Shown here: positions 33,974 through 46,039 of the stretch, in pieces
Layout of the letters: the number at the start of each line of letters is the position of its first letter
How positions within the stretch are numbered: the stretch's first letter is position 1
Assembly: GCA_037892935.1 (NCBI GenBank)
Contig: JAYXKI010000012.1
Coordinates: 1-64,000, forward strand
DNA from: Phlebopus portentosus
Lineage: Eukaryota; Basidiomycota; Agaricomycetes; Boletales; Boletinellaceae
Direction: 5' to 3'
Length of the DNA stretch: 64,000 nucleotides
Notes under the pieces: model-generated
Seen by the model: the letters and a program-made list of their open reading frames with translations, nothing else
The model's database searches: none
Told to the model about the DNA's origin: nothing
Program-made: the position numbers and the translations under genes

Positions 33974-35556
33974 CTACCGCCCCTGGGCATGCCGTCTACT
34001 AAATGTCTCATTTGCTCGAGTTCCGCACGTACCGCACGAAGCTCGTGTTGAGCATTTGGAGTAGAGTCGCCAGAATCGTCGATATTCGTAAGACTACTCG
34101 AAAGCAATAAGCCTAAGCGCTACAGGTGTATCGTCAGTCATCCTGCAAGGCGCTTAGAATTAAAACGCGACAAGTGGTTCTTACTCGAGAGACATGAGGC
34201 TGTAACAATGCCACTAAGAATGCGAGGACGAATGCTGCATGCGCAAGAGTAAGGATATCAAGCCAACCCCAAGAGGTTCGCGGATACTTTCTCGAGTGTG
34301 TCATCCGCCAGAATGAAATGTACGGTTTTGAAGACCCGTAGTTCGTTGATGAACCACCCATGACGAGCGTTTCTGTCGACCCGTCGAAACTCTGAAGAAG
34401 AATATTTCAGCTTTGATAGTTTTGAGCATATTGATGCGCACGGCCACCGTCTGGACGAAACCAGAACTCTCATGCTGCAGCTTCTGAGTGACTTGCCCCG
34501 TCTCCGCATTGTAGACGTAAAGCATTCCATGATCGGACCCTCCAATTATTAGCTTCTGGTGGTGAGCCCAAGCTACTTGCTTGGGCACGGTCTTATTTAC
34601 AGGACAAGGCAGAGCGCGGACCAAGCTACCCGTAGCGACATCGATGACGCTAAAGCCATCCTCGGAATTATCAATGACCGCTAACCTGCGACCAGGACAA
34701 AATGCTGCGTAGCCACTGCATCGCCATTGAGTCAATGAAACAGTCGCAGACTATGCCGAAGGTCTCACCAAATTTGCGAGAAGGCATTTGTTGACCTTAG
34801 AATGTTACCCCTCTGCCCGTGAACAGTAAGGCTGGGTAATTCTGGTCATTACTTAAAGAAAGTTTAAGAAGCGCGGAACTGTTACATTCGCCCGTCCATC
34901 ATCCCAAATATAATGAGGTCGGCTCTCATGTTATCGGCAAAGGCAATGGACTTCGGAATCGTTCCAGCGAGCTGTACCGAAAAGACAGCTGTGGGAGTCC
35001 CAGGAATTTCGTCATCGTACATAAAGACGCGGACCCAGCGTTCGTACGTGCCGAGCGCAACACGGAAGGACTTGGTGTCCGGTTTCGAGACGGAGAGGCT
35101 GATCACTTGCTCGGGGGTTCCAACGCGGTGTGCGGACAGCTCCTTAAAAGCTCCCTGGCAGTAGGTCAGCGCAAGCTAAGGAAATACGAGGGATATCTCA
35201 CCGACTCGGATTCTTTCCAAACGATTAGGTAGCCAACGGAGGTCGCAAAAATCAGGGTTTTTCTCCAGTCACTGGTGGGTAGCCACGAGGTGCAAGTGAC
35301 TTGGCCACGGACATTAACCCTGTGGTCCGGACGAAATGGTGGTCGCAGTTCTTTACAGGCTACTATGTCCCACAGACGCAGTGTATCCGAGCCTATAAAA
35401 ACTGTTCTCAGTGGACTCAGTTCCAGACGGAGGAAACGTACCCCCGCTAGCGAGGACTGTGCCGTCGTTTGATATAGAGAGGGAATTAATTCCCTCTGAG
35501 TGTCCGTAAAGGCGGCCAACGAGAACAAAGTGCGGTCTGCTCCAGAAGAACACCAT
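33974..35556 (-). CDS. WD40-repeat protein with C-terminal membrane anchor, multi-exon, apparently intact
   Basis: From an ATG at 35,556 the exons encode WD40 blades: LYGHSEGINSLSISNDGTVL, then after an intron SDTLRLWDI, ATSVGYLIVWKES, a PEQVISLSV / RWVRVFMYDD blade, VFSVQLAGTIPKSIAFADN, YAAFCPGRRLAVIDNSEDGF and IIGGSDHGMLYVYNAETGQV. A near-C-terminal hydrophobic segment (LDILTLAHAAFVLAFLVALL, about 34,255-34,195) looks like a membrane anchor. A short helical tail (ELRAVRAELEQMRHLVD) ends at the stop at 33,974-33,976. All breaks fall at plausible GT-AG introns of about 45-60 nt, so I call it intact. Members of this family are common, multi-copy and uncharacterised in Agaricomycetes. Function unknown; beta-propellers usually scaffold protein complexes. 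Exon edges are approximate. Confidence 0.7.
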
Positions 35557-35732
35557 ACTGCACTGGATGAGTACGACGAATTTTAGGAATCCAACAAAGC
35601 GATACAGATCTATTTAACTAATCGGATATATCGATCAATTAGAAACAAACCAGAAACGTCGGAGGCTACGGAAAGTAGCGTTCTAAGCAAAGTACGGTTA
35701 CGGGTTGTCTGTACACGTGTACACGCCACTTT

Positions 35733-37080
35733 CGTTTCAAGTTCTTTGCAATGAGAAACACAGCTTCCTAATGCACGGGCCGTCTCCGCAACTGAATGGG
35801 GCAAATATGACCATACCCACCCGGCCGTGTGGAAGAGATCAGCACACTTCACAATGTGCTTGTCCTCACCTGATATCTCAAATTCGGTTCTGGTGGACAA
35901 ATATGCACAGAGTCATCCAATACAAAGCTGAAAGATAATACCGATACTGGTAGATGTCAGTCACATGATCGTCTTACAATATCATCCGTCGACGGATTCC
36001 TTTCCTTTGATTTCCATTTCCCGTTTTCTTCTCGTCCCCTCAAGGTCAAGCCTTCATCGCGTACGACTACCCGACACGATTCCTTGGATTTGATGTCCGT
36101 TTCTCCCCACCTTCTCGCCAAGTCCGTTCGCAACATCGCGTACACCTACCTGACACGATGCTCTGACACCCTTAATTTGATGTCCCTTCGGCTACTTCTC
36201 GTTCTCTTTAATACAGCCGGCGTGTTAGCGACGGATGTTTCTGTCTGAGCCGGTTAATGCGGAGTCAGATCATTGACGCAGATCCGATTTCAGCAGGATT
36301 AGTTCCTTCGTACAGCGCGGAGCCGTTGAATTTGAAGACGTTCATGGGATGCGTAAAGTGCGCTCAGGGTTGCTCACACTCTCCCTAAGGGTTGTGCGGC
36401 GTAGTGTAAATGGTTGCGAGTCAAATCTATGCTTTTTTTCTGACGGATCGTATGTTATGCCAGCCCATTCCTGTTTGTAAAGTTTCTTGCATTCACGGAC
36501 TATAACATACAACACTAAATTCACTCCAGACGAGAGCTTCGAATAGCTTCAGTGCTGAGATGGTCAATACACTAGGAAACTGAACCTGGGCGATGACCAG
36601 CATTCTCAACCGGGGAGAACTTGCTGATCTCCCGTGGAAGTCCAGAAGGACACGCCAATATCCGATATATCGGAACATCAGGGTGGTGTCTGGCTGTCGG
36701 TACCCTACAGTGCGGTATTTGCCAAATGGCGTGCATTTTCAATTTGTCGTGGGCTCCTGCGAGTTTCTAATTGTTCTCTCGACTTGCAAACAGGCAACGG
36801 CAGTTTACTGACTGTCAGACATCAAGAAGAAGTCTCTTCGTGTATCCCGCCAAGGAGAAAGTTGGCAGACTAGCCTTATGCAGCATCGGGTGGGAGAGTA
36901 GTGCTCTTACCCGGTACCAGACGGACTCATCTTCCGTGTTCGACAGAATTCAAGGGGATAGTGCGAAGAATCCTGCAGATTGGCCAGCCCGTCGTTAATC
37001 TCTGAGACAGTAAAATTTCACTTCTCTATCTAGCGACGCTTGCCTATTACTTTTACACTACGTTCTGAAAAGCACAGGAA
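35733..37080. repeat. Mosaic dispersed repeat, copy 2 (block order Y, W, X, Z)
   Basis: Block Y lies at about 35,733-35,920, block W (inverted relative to copy 1) near 36,475-36,505, block X at about 36,630-36,815 and block Z at 36,943-37,078. Compared with copy 1, X and Y have swapped order and about 0.7 kb of other sequence lies between. It begins about 180 bp upstream of the WD40 gene's ATG. Confidence 0.65.
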
Positions 37081-37978
37081 TCAAGCCAAATACGCACATA
37101 CTGTACTATGTGATAGAGTGCATCGCATACAGCCGACATTTACACAAGGGACTGAAAATGTAAGAGTCATCTGGCTCTGAATGAGCATACGATCAACCTC
37201 AAATCCGATACACTGGACGCTTATCCGTAAGGGATCTGGCGACGGTGCCAAACCTAAACCACCGGTCCGACGCTGCCCGAGAGGTCGAGCCGAATTTTCG
37301 GTAGCCTCAGACGGCGCCAGACTGGAGTGATCTGGGTAGGACCAGTGAGGAACCCCCTTGCCAGACTCAGAGCGAGCGCCAGGCAACAGGGTCCTCCTTC
37401 CTTAAATGGGCTATTATGTCCGAAAAATGAGATCACACGATCGATTGTTCACATCGATCAATGCTTCTACATAGAGAAATTTGGTAATCAATATCACATT
37501 AGGTCAGAAAATCTAGGACTGGTCCGGGTTCTGTCCCTAGTAGTTGCTGCAACAGCTAGGTCCTGTCCCAGATGCAAATTCAGCGGAGTTTCAACCCATC
37601 GCTGGCACCAGATCCCTTATAATTATATATATATTACGGATAAGCATCCAATACATAACGAACAGAAAATGCCAAAGCGCGCGCTGTAAGAGTTGGGTGC
37701 GGCATGTGCCGATCACCTTCCACAAACGGGGGTGACGAAGACTTAGGGGAACCACCTGTTAGCCACTGTAAGGTCATATCTCACATTTGAATTACTGTAG
37801 GAACACTGTAGGAACAATCACACAGTCCATTCATGCCCGCTTTCTACAACAAAATGTGGCGGAAGACATATACACGATGTTCTTGAGTTCGACCCAGAAA
37901 TCCGATATTCACAATATTAATAAATAGATTCAATTACATAGTCCAGTTGATCATGGGAATGACGGCCTTGTAGGCAAG
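37081..37978. other. No recognisable gene; short repeat copy 2
   Basis: Open frames up to 120 codons run on both strands near 37,080-37,735 without conserved motifs. The short repeat first seen at 10,070 recurs at about 37,710-37,762. Confidence 0.4.
37710..37762. repeat. Short dispersed repeat, copy 2
   Basis: The core GGGGGTGACGAAGACTTAG and then GGAACCACCTGT match the copy at 10,070-10,121. Confidence 0.6.
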
Positions 37979-38004
37979 CAATCAACTGCGCGCGCAGTTG
38001 ATTG
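37979..38004. repeat. 26-bp perfect palindrome
   Basis: The left half CAATCAACTGCGC is followed directly by its reverse complement with no spacer. A looser relative (CAGTCAACTGAGC, then GTTGATTGCATGTG) lies near 25,600, and both copies continue into a similar ATGTG-CTGTG tail, so they are related rather than chance. It may be a tail-to-tail junction of two element ends. Confidence 0.75.
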
Positions 38005-38650
38005 TATGTGGCTGTGCAACCATATTCCCACCTAATATCCTCTTAAATTTCCCAGAGATTGCGAGTCAAAGGAACCTGCATTGCTGAAGTGTGGATGTTT
38101 TAAGAAAGATGAAATAAGAACTAAAAAGCTCTGCCTCGCGGTAATTGCAAAAGAGACACCCCCAACTTAGTAACTTCTCCGCTGAAATACTTTGATCCTC
38201 ATAGAGCTCTCTGCATAGTTGTAGGTATTGCGCAGTAATGCGCTTCTCTGAGTTTGTAAGAACAATTTTACCGGCAGAACGCAAGGCTTAAGTGATAAGT
38301 GAAATCGACCGTGTCATGAAAGAAGGTAGATCCTATCATGGACTTGCACCCAGTCATCGGGTCGTCCACTTAGATGACATTTTCTTGGATCTATTCAAGA
38401 AGGATTTGTTTATTAACAATATCCAGTGCCATCCCAATACCGTCAATTGCGATGTCACCATCTTGCATAAGAACAAGTCGTGGGCTGTTGCGGACTATAT
38501 GAGGGGTTAATCGCATACGGACGTTGTTGCTTTCCCATCAAGAACAACCAGACAACAAAACAATATGGCGGTACTGAGATGACACCGCCATTAAGTTTGA
38601 TGGAGATATCGCGCAAAGCTCATACTTCTATTGATAAGACCCGGTCATTT
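38005..38650. other. Unresolved stretch with short frames
   Basis: A plus-strand frame at 38,292-38,510 and a minus-strand reading containing MQDGDIAIDGIGMALDIVNK (about 38,470-38,410) compete. Neither continues cleanly. The minus reading has better codon periodicity and may be a gene relic, but no family is recognised. Confidence 0.3.
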
Positions 38651-40982
38651 CTATTGTATCCACATATTTATGCATGACCAATCAAAATCTTCCTCAGCGA
38701 GGTGAAAAAGAACTGTCCTCTGAGCAGGACCCTGGACACTGAGCCAATTGTCGTTATAAAAGGAGAGCGGAAGATTCAGGACCGGCTCGCGAGAAGTCTC
38801 TTTGTAGCCTCGCCTTTCCCTTAATACAGGCTTCGCTCCCCGTCTGGAGTAGATGGTACGGTCAGACCTATGGGAGTCAATGTGAACCAAGAGAGTGCGA
38901 ATGTTTCTCCGCCAGGGCATCGCCTTGACTCGTGTACCGGAAAATCCGTCGTCAGGGTCACTTTCGTCAGAACTCATACCCGCCGGCCCCAATTTCTCGA
39001 GCACGTCCTGCGTTTTCTTCCACCTCCTGCTCTCTTCCTCATCGTTCAACCTTTCACATTGCCTGACTTTTGCCTCGACGATGCGCAGTCGTGACCTATA
39101 TTTCTGTAGGGTGATTAACACATAATCGGAATAACCAGAAAATCAGTACTCACATTGTGTCGTCTGGAGTTCCGCCTAGCTCTCGTCAATCCTTCGGTAT
39201 AGTGCTTTGTCACCCTGTCGTCCACCTCCTTCGACGTTTCAAATGACTCGCCGTCGGATTTAGGCTGAGCTTGTCCGTTCTTCCATTGGGCACGGATATT
39301 CCTGAGCCTATTCTTGATAGACCGAACCCAATCGGACTTCGTAACCCCTAGCTTTATCGCTTTCTCCCTCCTCATGACTTTGTCAACCAGAATTCGGATG
39401 ACCTCTTTGTTCCATTCCGAGGCAAGGGTGTCGCGCATGTCGACAAGGGGTCGGGCCTCGTCTGGACCACCTGCACCGGTACGATTGAAGGTTTCGACTA
39501 GAATGGGGTCGGCAGTGGCACAGAAAAGAAAATCCAGGACCGTCGTCACATTATAAGTTTCCCTTATGACCTTTCTGATGATACGCTGAGGGATCATCAG
39601 CCAAAAAAATGGTTCAACTTTTATGCGCTGACATTTTTCTTGTCTTTGATTCGCTTTCCGGACCAACGACTCTGTGCTTTTGTCTTCGGGACATTTTCTT
39701 CGTCTGTTTCGTCTTTGTCGGTCTGATCGAGGTCGAAGTGGTCTTCATCGCCAAGCTCCGCCCCGTGCTGCTCTATTTGATCGTCAGCATCGTAGCCATC
39801 ATCGTTGCTATTGTCAACCATGATGAAGTCCTCCTCTTCCTCAGCTGTCCATCTCTGATTCTAAAACGTTTGTGAATGAAGCTCAACACTTATATGTCAA
39901 AGAATAGTCCTCTCACCGACGTTTCGTGTCTCGGACTCATCACAACCCCCGAGCACTTCGCAGTTCTCCGGCTTGATGCCTTGTTTTTAAGACCGCTCTC
40001 GCCTTGTTTCTCCTGCGTTGGTGTCTGCACCGTTCGCCCCGCTGCATTTCCCCTCTGCGACCGTACGTCAATTCTATCTTTTGATGTCGTGATTTCTGAT
40101 GAGTTAGCAAGTAGAGTCTGCGGAGATGATTCGGAAGCGAGCAGTATCTGACGAACTGGGAGAGTCAACAACTGGCGCTTGTCAACCTCAAGCGACGTGG
40201 GGAGACTTTGAAGAAGCAGGTCGTCACCGCGCTGTCGCCACGAAGCCTCTGTTCGCATTGTCTCACCGTCGAGACGCTATAGATAAATGCATGAGAATGG
40301 ATCAGAACTTGAATACCAGGAAGAAAAGAAGTAAAGCGTACCAAATTCATCAGCTCAACTTCGAGGCCATTGATTCGGACATCCTTCTGTCGGAGGATTT
40401 CCATCAGCTGTGCTTGACTGGTACTAAGTTGTTCTAACTGCATCGCCAGTTGCGAGACACGGCTGATTATGGCCTGTGATGACTCAGACGGACTACTCGA
40501 TGTTGATCGCTATTCTCATAAATCCAGGCTTGAAACGAGAGATGATGGAAATCTCACCTTCGAAACTGTACTCGCGTCCCGTAAATTCGACTGTATACGC
40601 TTACTTTCGCCCGCCCCAGGAGACATCTAAGTGTAAAGCCCATCAGTCGCACATGTGGGAACTTATCGAATGACAGCGAGGTCTAACAGATGACACAGGG
40701 ACTATCATTTCGAGGTCTTGCTCCTTTTAAGTTTTGGGTCTGTCAGTCCGTCTGGTCCGCTGACCATAGCCAATCAGGTCAACTCACCGTCAAGGCCATA
40801 TCCACATCCTCGTCGGGGTATGCCACGACGCTTGCCAGACTAGCAGCTCTGAATGCACCCGGTACAGGTTCTGCGCAATCGTGTGATCTTGTCGAGTTGA
40901 CGGGAAAGAGAGGTGAGGATTCATTGCCGGATTTAATTGGGACTGTGGAAGTGTGGTCCGGGGTGAAAAATCGAGGAAGCAT
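38651..40982 (-). CDS. Multi-exon hypothetical protein of mushroom genomes, apparently intact
   Basis: From an ATG at 40,982 (MLPRFFTPDHTS) the exons splice through small blocks: MSPGAGESKRIQSNL, a coiled coil SRVSQLAMQLEQLSTSQAQL, an exon with RMTEAS-like start and EITTSKDRIDVRSQRGNAAG, and an acidic exon starting NQRWTAEEEEDFIMVDNS. A long helical exon carries LDFLFCATADPILVETFNR and WVRSIKNRLRNIRAQWKNG. The last exon has WKKTQDVLEKLGPAGMSSDE and a C-terminal NLPLSFYNDNWL. Introns are 50-60 nt with GT-AG ends. The MSSDESD block followed by a Trp-Arg segment and an L-P-x-x-F-Y-x-x-x-W end is, from memory, shared by many uncharacterised, often multi-copy Agaricomycete proteins. RWTAEEEE resembles the start of a Myb/SANT helix but is not enough to call one. 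Confidence 0.6.
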
Positions 40983-41169
40983 TGAGGGAATTGAGTGGCA
41001 TGTACGTTGACATTTTTATAGCCTTCTGTATATACTGTATATAGCACAATCGGACGGACGAGAGACAGACAGGTGTCGAAACTCCACGAGCAAGGGCTCT
41101 GTCACAGAAGTCACATCGTCTAGTTTTGGGAATGCCGATCAACTGGTCTAACTCTTCCTCGTTCAAGGA

Positions 41170-42200
41170 GTAGGAGATGAGAATAATCTGACAAATTCAT
41201 GCTATTGTATTCACATCGAGTATGTGCTCTTGTAGTATATATTTCCTCGAACCAGAGCTTTAATCACGAAAAGAATTTTATTTTGACTTGAAGGTTGTGG
41301 AGACAAAAGAATTACCAATCAGGTCAGAACCGCGTTACGGCAAGGTGTCGCTTAAGTCTTTGACATGATCTCTCGCGTGCGTTGTTCAAACGGTGTGCCC
41401 GGAATTTCAAAACGGTCGCTATCAGACACCGCTTAATAGCAAAAGACCTCTAGTGGGCGGTTTTGCCCGATCCTGAGTGGATACTGGTCTTCAATCACAT
41501 CACCCGCTAGACTTACGCGTCCGCCTAACACAGAGGGCAGAATTATGTTTCTGAGCCTGCTTAAAAAATTGCAATCACGGATCAAAATTTCAGGTTCGGA
41601 AATAGGGGTTTGGTCCCTGTGAGCTTCTTTCAAGAAAATAGTCCCGCTGCGCAATTAGCGAAATGCATCAGAATTCATGATGAAATACAGTACTAGTGTT
41701 TCACCGGTGTGTTGAACACCTAATTGAAGTTTACATATGCATAAATTAAATTATGCATGATACGAAAAGTTTGGACTGATTTCGACGAGCTGGGAGGCAA
41801 CTAGTAACGTTTACTGCATTGAAAACTACAGTATATAATCGAGTTGCTCGAGATGAAAACATGCAGAATTGAGTGAGAAAATGCGGGTGTTTAATACATA
41901 TGCGGTTTTGACACGCCGGTGAAAAAGTGTAGGACGTGAAATAATTAGACAAGACAGGGCCGCGCGTCGGGTAGGTGCGCGAGATGTAGACTTGGCCCTG
42001 AGGGGAGAGAAGAAAGCGAAGCGAGAAATGGAAATCAAAGCAAAGGAGCCCGGGGATGACTGACATATACTTCGTAAGTATGACGGTAATGTAAGACTGC
42101 TGACTGCTGGAGAATTGTGAGAACGACTGACGACTATAAGTATAACGTAATACTATATTATAGTATATACGTATGTACAACACCTCCAGACGAGTTACGG
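41170..42200. other. No recognisable gene
   Basis: Only short frames occur on both strands; the minus-strand frame at 41,746-42,228 lacks conserved motifs. AT content rises around 41,650-42,170. Confidence 0.4.
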
Positions 42201-42206
42201 AAGGAG

Positions 42207-42292
42207 CCCCGGCAATCCCAACGCCCAACAGATGGCTGTTCTCGGATAAAATGGTCGATTTCCAAAACAGACATCTGGTGAGATTGCCGGGG
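42207..42292. mobile_element. 86-bp miniature element with 11-bp perfect TIRs
   Basis: CCCCGGCAATC at the left end is exactly inverted as GATTGCCGGGG at the right. The terminal core is the same as in the 666-bp element at 3,636-4,301, so this is probably a deletion derivative. The inverted match extends imperfectly outwards (AGGA-G-CCC versus GGGTCCT). No target duplication is evident. Confidence 0.55.
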
Positions 42293-42299
42293 TCCTGTT

Positions 42300-42870
42300 C
42301 CAGACGAGTTCCAGACGAGACCTTCGAACAGCTTCCGTGACTTCCGTGCTAAGGTAGTCAATACACTAGGGAGCTGGCCCTGGGCGATGATCGGCATTCT
42401 CAGCCAGAGAGTGACCTCCCGTGGAAGCCCAGATGGACACTTCGATATCCGATATGTCGGAACATCAGGGTGGTATCTAGCTGCCGGTACCAAATCCTGC
42501 TTGTCTCTCGTGGCGTACGTATCTTCTGGAGCTGCTCATCTCAGGGTCGCTTCTGTGAATTCTAACTACTAGCTATAGGGTTCCGCAGCGTACGTAAATG
42601 GTCACGGTTGCTTTGATTATGCCGACGGATGGTATTTCTTGAGTCTATATACCTCTTTGTATAATTTCTTGCATTTACGGACTTTAAACTTGTGGTATTG
42701 ATGACTCCGTGCATATTATGTCCACCGAAGCCGAATTCGTGTGCTGATCTCTTCCACAGGGCCGGGTGGGAATCTTCAGTTGCGGAGACGGCCTGTACAT
42801 TAGGAAGCTGTGTTTCTCATTACAAAAAATTGATGAGAGCGGCGCGTACCCACATATGATCAGACTGTAA
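42300..42870. repeat. Mosaic dispersed repeat, copy 3 (X, then W and Y inverted)
   Basis: Block X lies at about 42,345-42,490 in plus orientation and shares its upstream part (AATACACTAGG, GGGCGATGA) with copy 2. Block W at about 42,660-42,690 and block Y at about 42,703-42,860 follow; Y is inverted relative to copies 1 and 2. Y carries an internal deletion. Confidence 0.6.
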
Positions 42871-43075
42871 CCATAAATATGCGCTGCCAAACCCTAATCC
42901 TGACCTTTGGCGAGTATAAATATATTTAATTGTTTAACTTTGCATCATTCTCTGGACTGGCAGTAGCTGGAACGATCAGTTATCATTTACACTGCTTCAA
43001 GTAAGTCTCTATTCATGAATCAGATTTCTTTAGATTCTACTCTCGTCGTACTCGCTCTGATTTGATTGCAAGGAG

Positions 43076-44550
43076 ATGAACTGCCCTAATGAGATCCTGC
43101 TGGACATTATTGATGGGGTTGTTAACCTCGAGGACATACGTTCTCTGGTACAGAGCGGAGGACGTTTAGGTGGCCTGGCTACTCAACACTATCTAAAAAA
43201 GGCAGGACTTCGCGTCGAGCGAGATCCGGTTTCGTTGATGACGTCCGTGAGGCTCGAAACTACTGCCAGCGTGAAGGCCTTGCCAGTTTGGTACGAAGCG
43301 TGTATGCAGCCCATTAATTTGCTGGCAATCAAATTTGTTGACCACCGGGACGAGGCGACCTTGGAGACGAGGATAATGACATCGTTCCTATTCGCCATCC
43401 ATCCCTCAAAGAGGTTTTTTGATGAACTGCACATCGAATACGATCACGAGTGTCCGGATTCTAAAATTGTTTCAGATTTGCTCCATGCTATAATCAAAAC
43501 CGGCTGTAGGAGGATATTAATCAAAGGCACGGTTTCGTTCCAGCCTGATGAGCCGAGGCAAACAGTAGGTGCCACTCATGCCGCGACTCTTCTTTCTGAT
43601 CATGATCGCTCTCTGCAGGATATTGACGAATGGAAAATAAGCCATTCTGACGTGGCGATAGAGACGCTATGTTTACTCGGAACTTCTAGGCTACTGAGAA
43701 GCACCTGTCAAGCATGGAGTATTTCTGCACTCACGAGTCCATTCCTTCAATGCGTGAAGCTGTCCAATTCCGGCCTTCACCAAGACGCTCTGACCATGAT
43801 ATTCAGTACTCTTGTTCTTCCCAACCTACAGCACTTCGAAGTCGACGATCATTTTTATCTCGACTCGGCAGTGTCTTTTCTTCTCAGACACTCGGGCATT
43901 TTGAAGTCAGTTGCCATCGCGAAATTGTACGGATCGCCAGAAGGAACAATGAGGTCTCATATCGAATTTGTATATTTGAGAAGTCTGGCGGCTCCGATGG
44001 CGCTACTTCATGTTCTGTTTTCTGCCGAGGCCGAGATGCCTGCACTCAGTCGCATGTGCATACGAAATGATACATGTCTTTTAGGGGGGACGGACGTACA
44101 GAACATAGTCACCGTGGCATCTTCCTTTGGGATACGAGAACTCGAAATACCGTTAGAGATCGGCCTGAGGCTACTTCGCGGGGCTCGAGAAACAAAATGG
44201 GCGGGATCCCGATGCATAGAGTCATTAACTATACGCCTTGAAGAAGGCAGCTCGATTGAATTTCAACAGAGACTCCAAACGGTCAGTTCGCCCCGTTATG
44301 GCTTTATTGGATTCAATTTTAATTTGCTTTGAGCCAGGCGGCTTGTGCATTTTGGATGCGATACCTTCCGAAGTTAGATTCTTTGTTTGTGACAGGGGAT
44401 GAATGGTTGTGTAGGCTGGATGTCAATTTTGATGGAATTCCTGATCTTGGGACCGCTGGAACAATAGTTCGCGAAACCTTTAGGATTGTGGACGATGTGT
44501 ATGTCGAGATCCTACCGCATGGCTACCCTTGGGTGAAAGACTTGTACTAG
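43076..44550 (+). CDS. F-box/LRR-like protein, two exons, intact
   Basis: The start MNCPNEILLDIIDGV matches the F-box opening LPNEIL-x-x-I and follows an in-frame-clear ATG at 43,076. Exon 1 (43,076-44,281, 402 codons) and exon 2 (44,338-44,550, 71 codons with stop) join at GT-AG in phase 0, giving 472 residues with no stop. The body alternates short hydrophobic strands and helices (SPFLQCVKLSNSGLHQDALT, LPNLQHFEVDD, VSFLLRHSGILKSVAI), as in the irregular leucine-rich region of mushroom F-box proteins. Typical members link substrates to the SCF ubiquitin ligase through Skp1; the target here is unknown. The F-box is shorter than usual and could be degenerate. Start context and length fit the family. 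Confidence 0.75.
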
Positions 44551-44789
44551 TAGTTCTATGGCTGTACTGCAGTTCACCGTATACCGTGAGATCAGCCATG
44601 ATTCGAATAAAGCTACAAGTAAAACTCCGACATCACTGCGCATGCACTGCATATCTTCTGCTCATCACCACTCGATGTTGTCACACAACCATCATGTCGC
44701 TGGCAACACGACCGAGTAGAGATCATCGCAAAAAGCCCGTACAGTCTCGAGCTTCTTTCTGCATCCGTACCTCCACATTGACCGCCTCA

Positions 44790-45235
44790 TAGGCGATGCT
44801 GCGTTGATGTAGATCCCGATAAGGGAGACGACTCTCTTCTGGTGACCGTCTCGTAGAACCAGTTCGCTCAGGAGATCAAGCGCAAGAACAAGAAGGTATA
44901 TACATCGTTTATGACATTATGCGGATTTAATTACGATGCCTATGCCACACAGACTCAAACCCAAACATCGGCGTCAACACGTACATAATCTTTCGGGCGA
45001 CCCACAAAGCCGAGATCTTCTACCCTCAAAGGGTGCCTACGTACTTCAGATATGGCGGAGACTACTTCAACATCGCTATCCCAATTTCAATGCCGCGGAT
45101 AGCGCAACTGTGTGGGGATGATGTGTCAGGGATTCACAACGCACGCGATGAACGTGGGCAAATGCTCTCTAACGCAGAGTATACAACCGTCCGGACGAAG
45201 AAGTCCGAGATCTTCTCGTGGCATTCATAACGTGT
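44790..45235 (+). pseudogene. Small scattered HSP70-like fragments
   Basis: Near 44,865-44,900 the reading FAQEIKRKNKK followed by an intron-like GTATATAC matches HSP70 ([11 protein letters not shown]), with the intron at the same place as in the copy at 30,400. Near 45,184-45,220, TTVRTKKSEIFS matches HSP70 TTVPTKKSEIFS. Between them lies unrelated coding-like sequence (AEIFYPQRVPTYFRYGGDYF, in another frame). As at 28.8-30.8 kb, HSP70 pieces are thus mixed with pieces of something else. All fragments are too short to function. Confidence 0.45.
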
Positions 45236-45309
45236 GCTCAGAAGGCAGGTGGATAGATGGCAGTAAACGAAGGAATTTGAGTTACAGAGTAGTACATGGC
45301 GCAGCATCC

Positions 45310-46031
45310 CCACGTATAGTTGCGTACATCTGTTGTTGCTGTTGTGGTGCTTGTAGGGGCGGCGGCGGTTGTAGCTGTTGTGATTGTTGTGGTTGCTGTG
45401 ATTGTTGCTGCTGGTGTTGGAGAGCAGGTGCGTTTGGAGTGGTCATTGGTGTAGTCTTTAATTCGTTTGGTGGGTTCTACTTTTGTTCCTTAGTGAGGTA
45501 GTTCAAGTGCGACAGAAAGATCTTCAAGCTGATCTTTGGATGTTGAAGATAGTGCACCGATGAAAATACCGATCGCTGCTGTTGCGGCTCGCTCTTCGTC
45601 CCTCTGTTTTGCCTTCATATCGTATGCCTCTTTTTCGGCCGCCTCCTTTGCCTTCTTTTCCTCCCTTTTTCTTCACGTTCCTTGAGACCATCCTCCGAGG
45701 TAAGCACACTGGCTTTAGATACGAATCGATGGCTTTTCTTCTTTTGCGACTTATTCTTCTTCATTTGTAGCCTTTTACGTTCGCGCCGCATGAGAACCTC
45801 ATGGACTTGAGCCGCCTCTGCTGCAGCTCGAGAAGTTTGGAGCTCTGTTTCAAGCTCTCGAACTCTGGGTCGGAGTCTCTTGATCTCCTTGTCGGTATCT
45901 TCCTGTGAGTTGTATCTTTGTTTCCTTCTTGTGATGCTCTGAGGTGCATCAGTGGTCGCACTCTCTCCATTTTGGCCAGAGGAAGCCTTCTGTGCGATTG
46001 CAGTGTGGACAATTTCATTTCTGACTGTCAA
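45310..46031 (-). pseudogene. Coiled-coil, Lys/Glu-rich protein with poly-Gln tail, probably frameshifted
   Basis: From an ATG at 46,031 a 138-codon frame encodes a helical, basic protein (EIKRLRPRVRELETELQTSR, then AAEAAQVHEVLMRRERKRLQ). In a second frame the coding signal continues through a Lys/Glu/Ala helix (AYDMKAKQRDEERAATAAIG) to DLSVALELPH-stop near 45,500. Beyond, the minus strand reads Gln/Pro-rich (HQQQQSQQPQQSQQ) from the CTG/TTG-type low-complexity DNA at 45,330-45,420. A frame change near 45,660, in a GGAAAAGAAGG-rich spot, suggests a slippage frameshift. No family is recognised. Confidence 0.4.
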
Positions 46032-46039
46032 CGCAAATC

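Noticed and set aside
45330..45420. CTG/TTG-rich stretch as a satellite or CRISPR-like array
   Set aside because: Units are irregular and read as a Gln/Pro-rich tail on the minus strand, so low-complexity coding sequence explains it.
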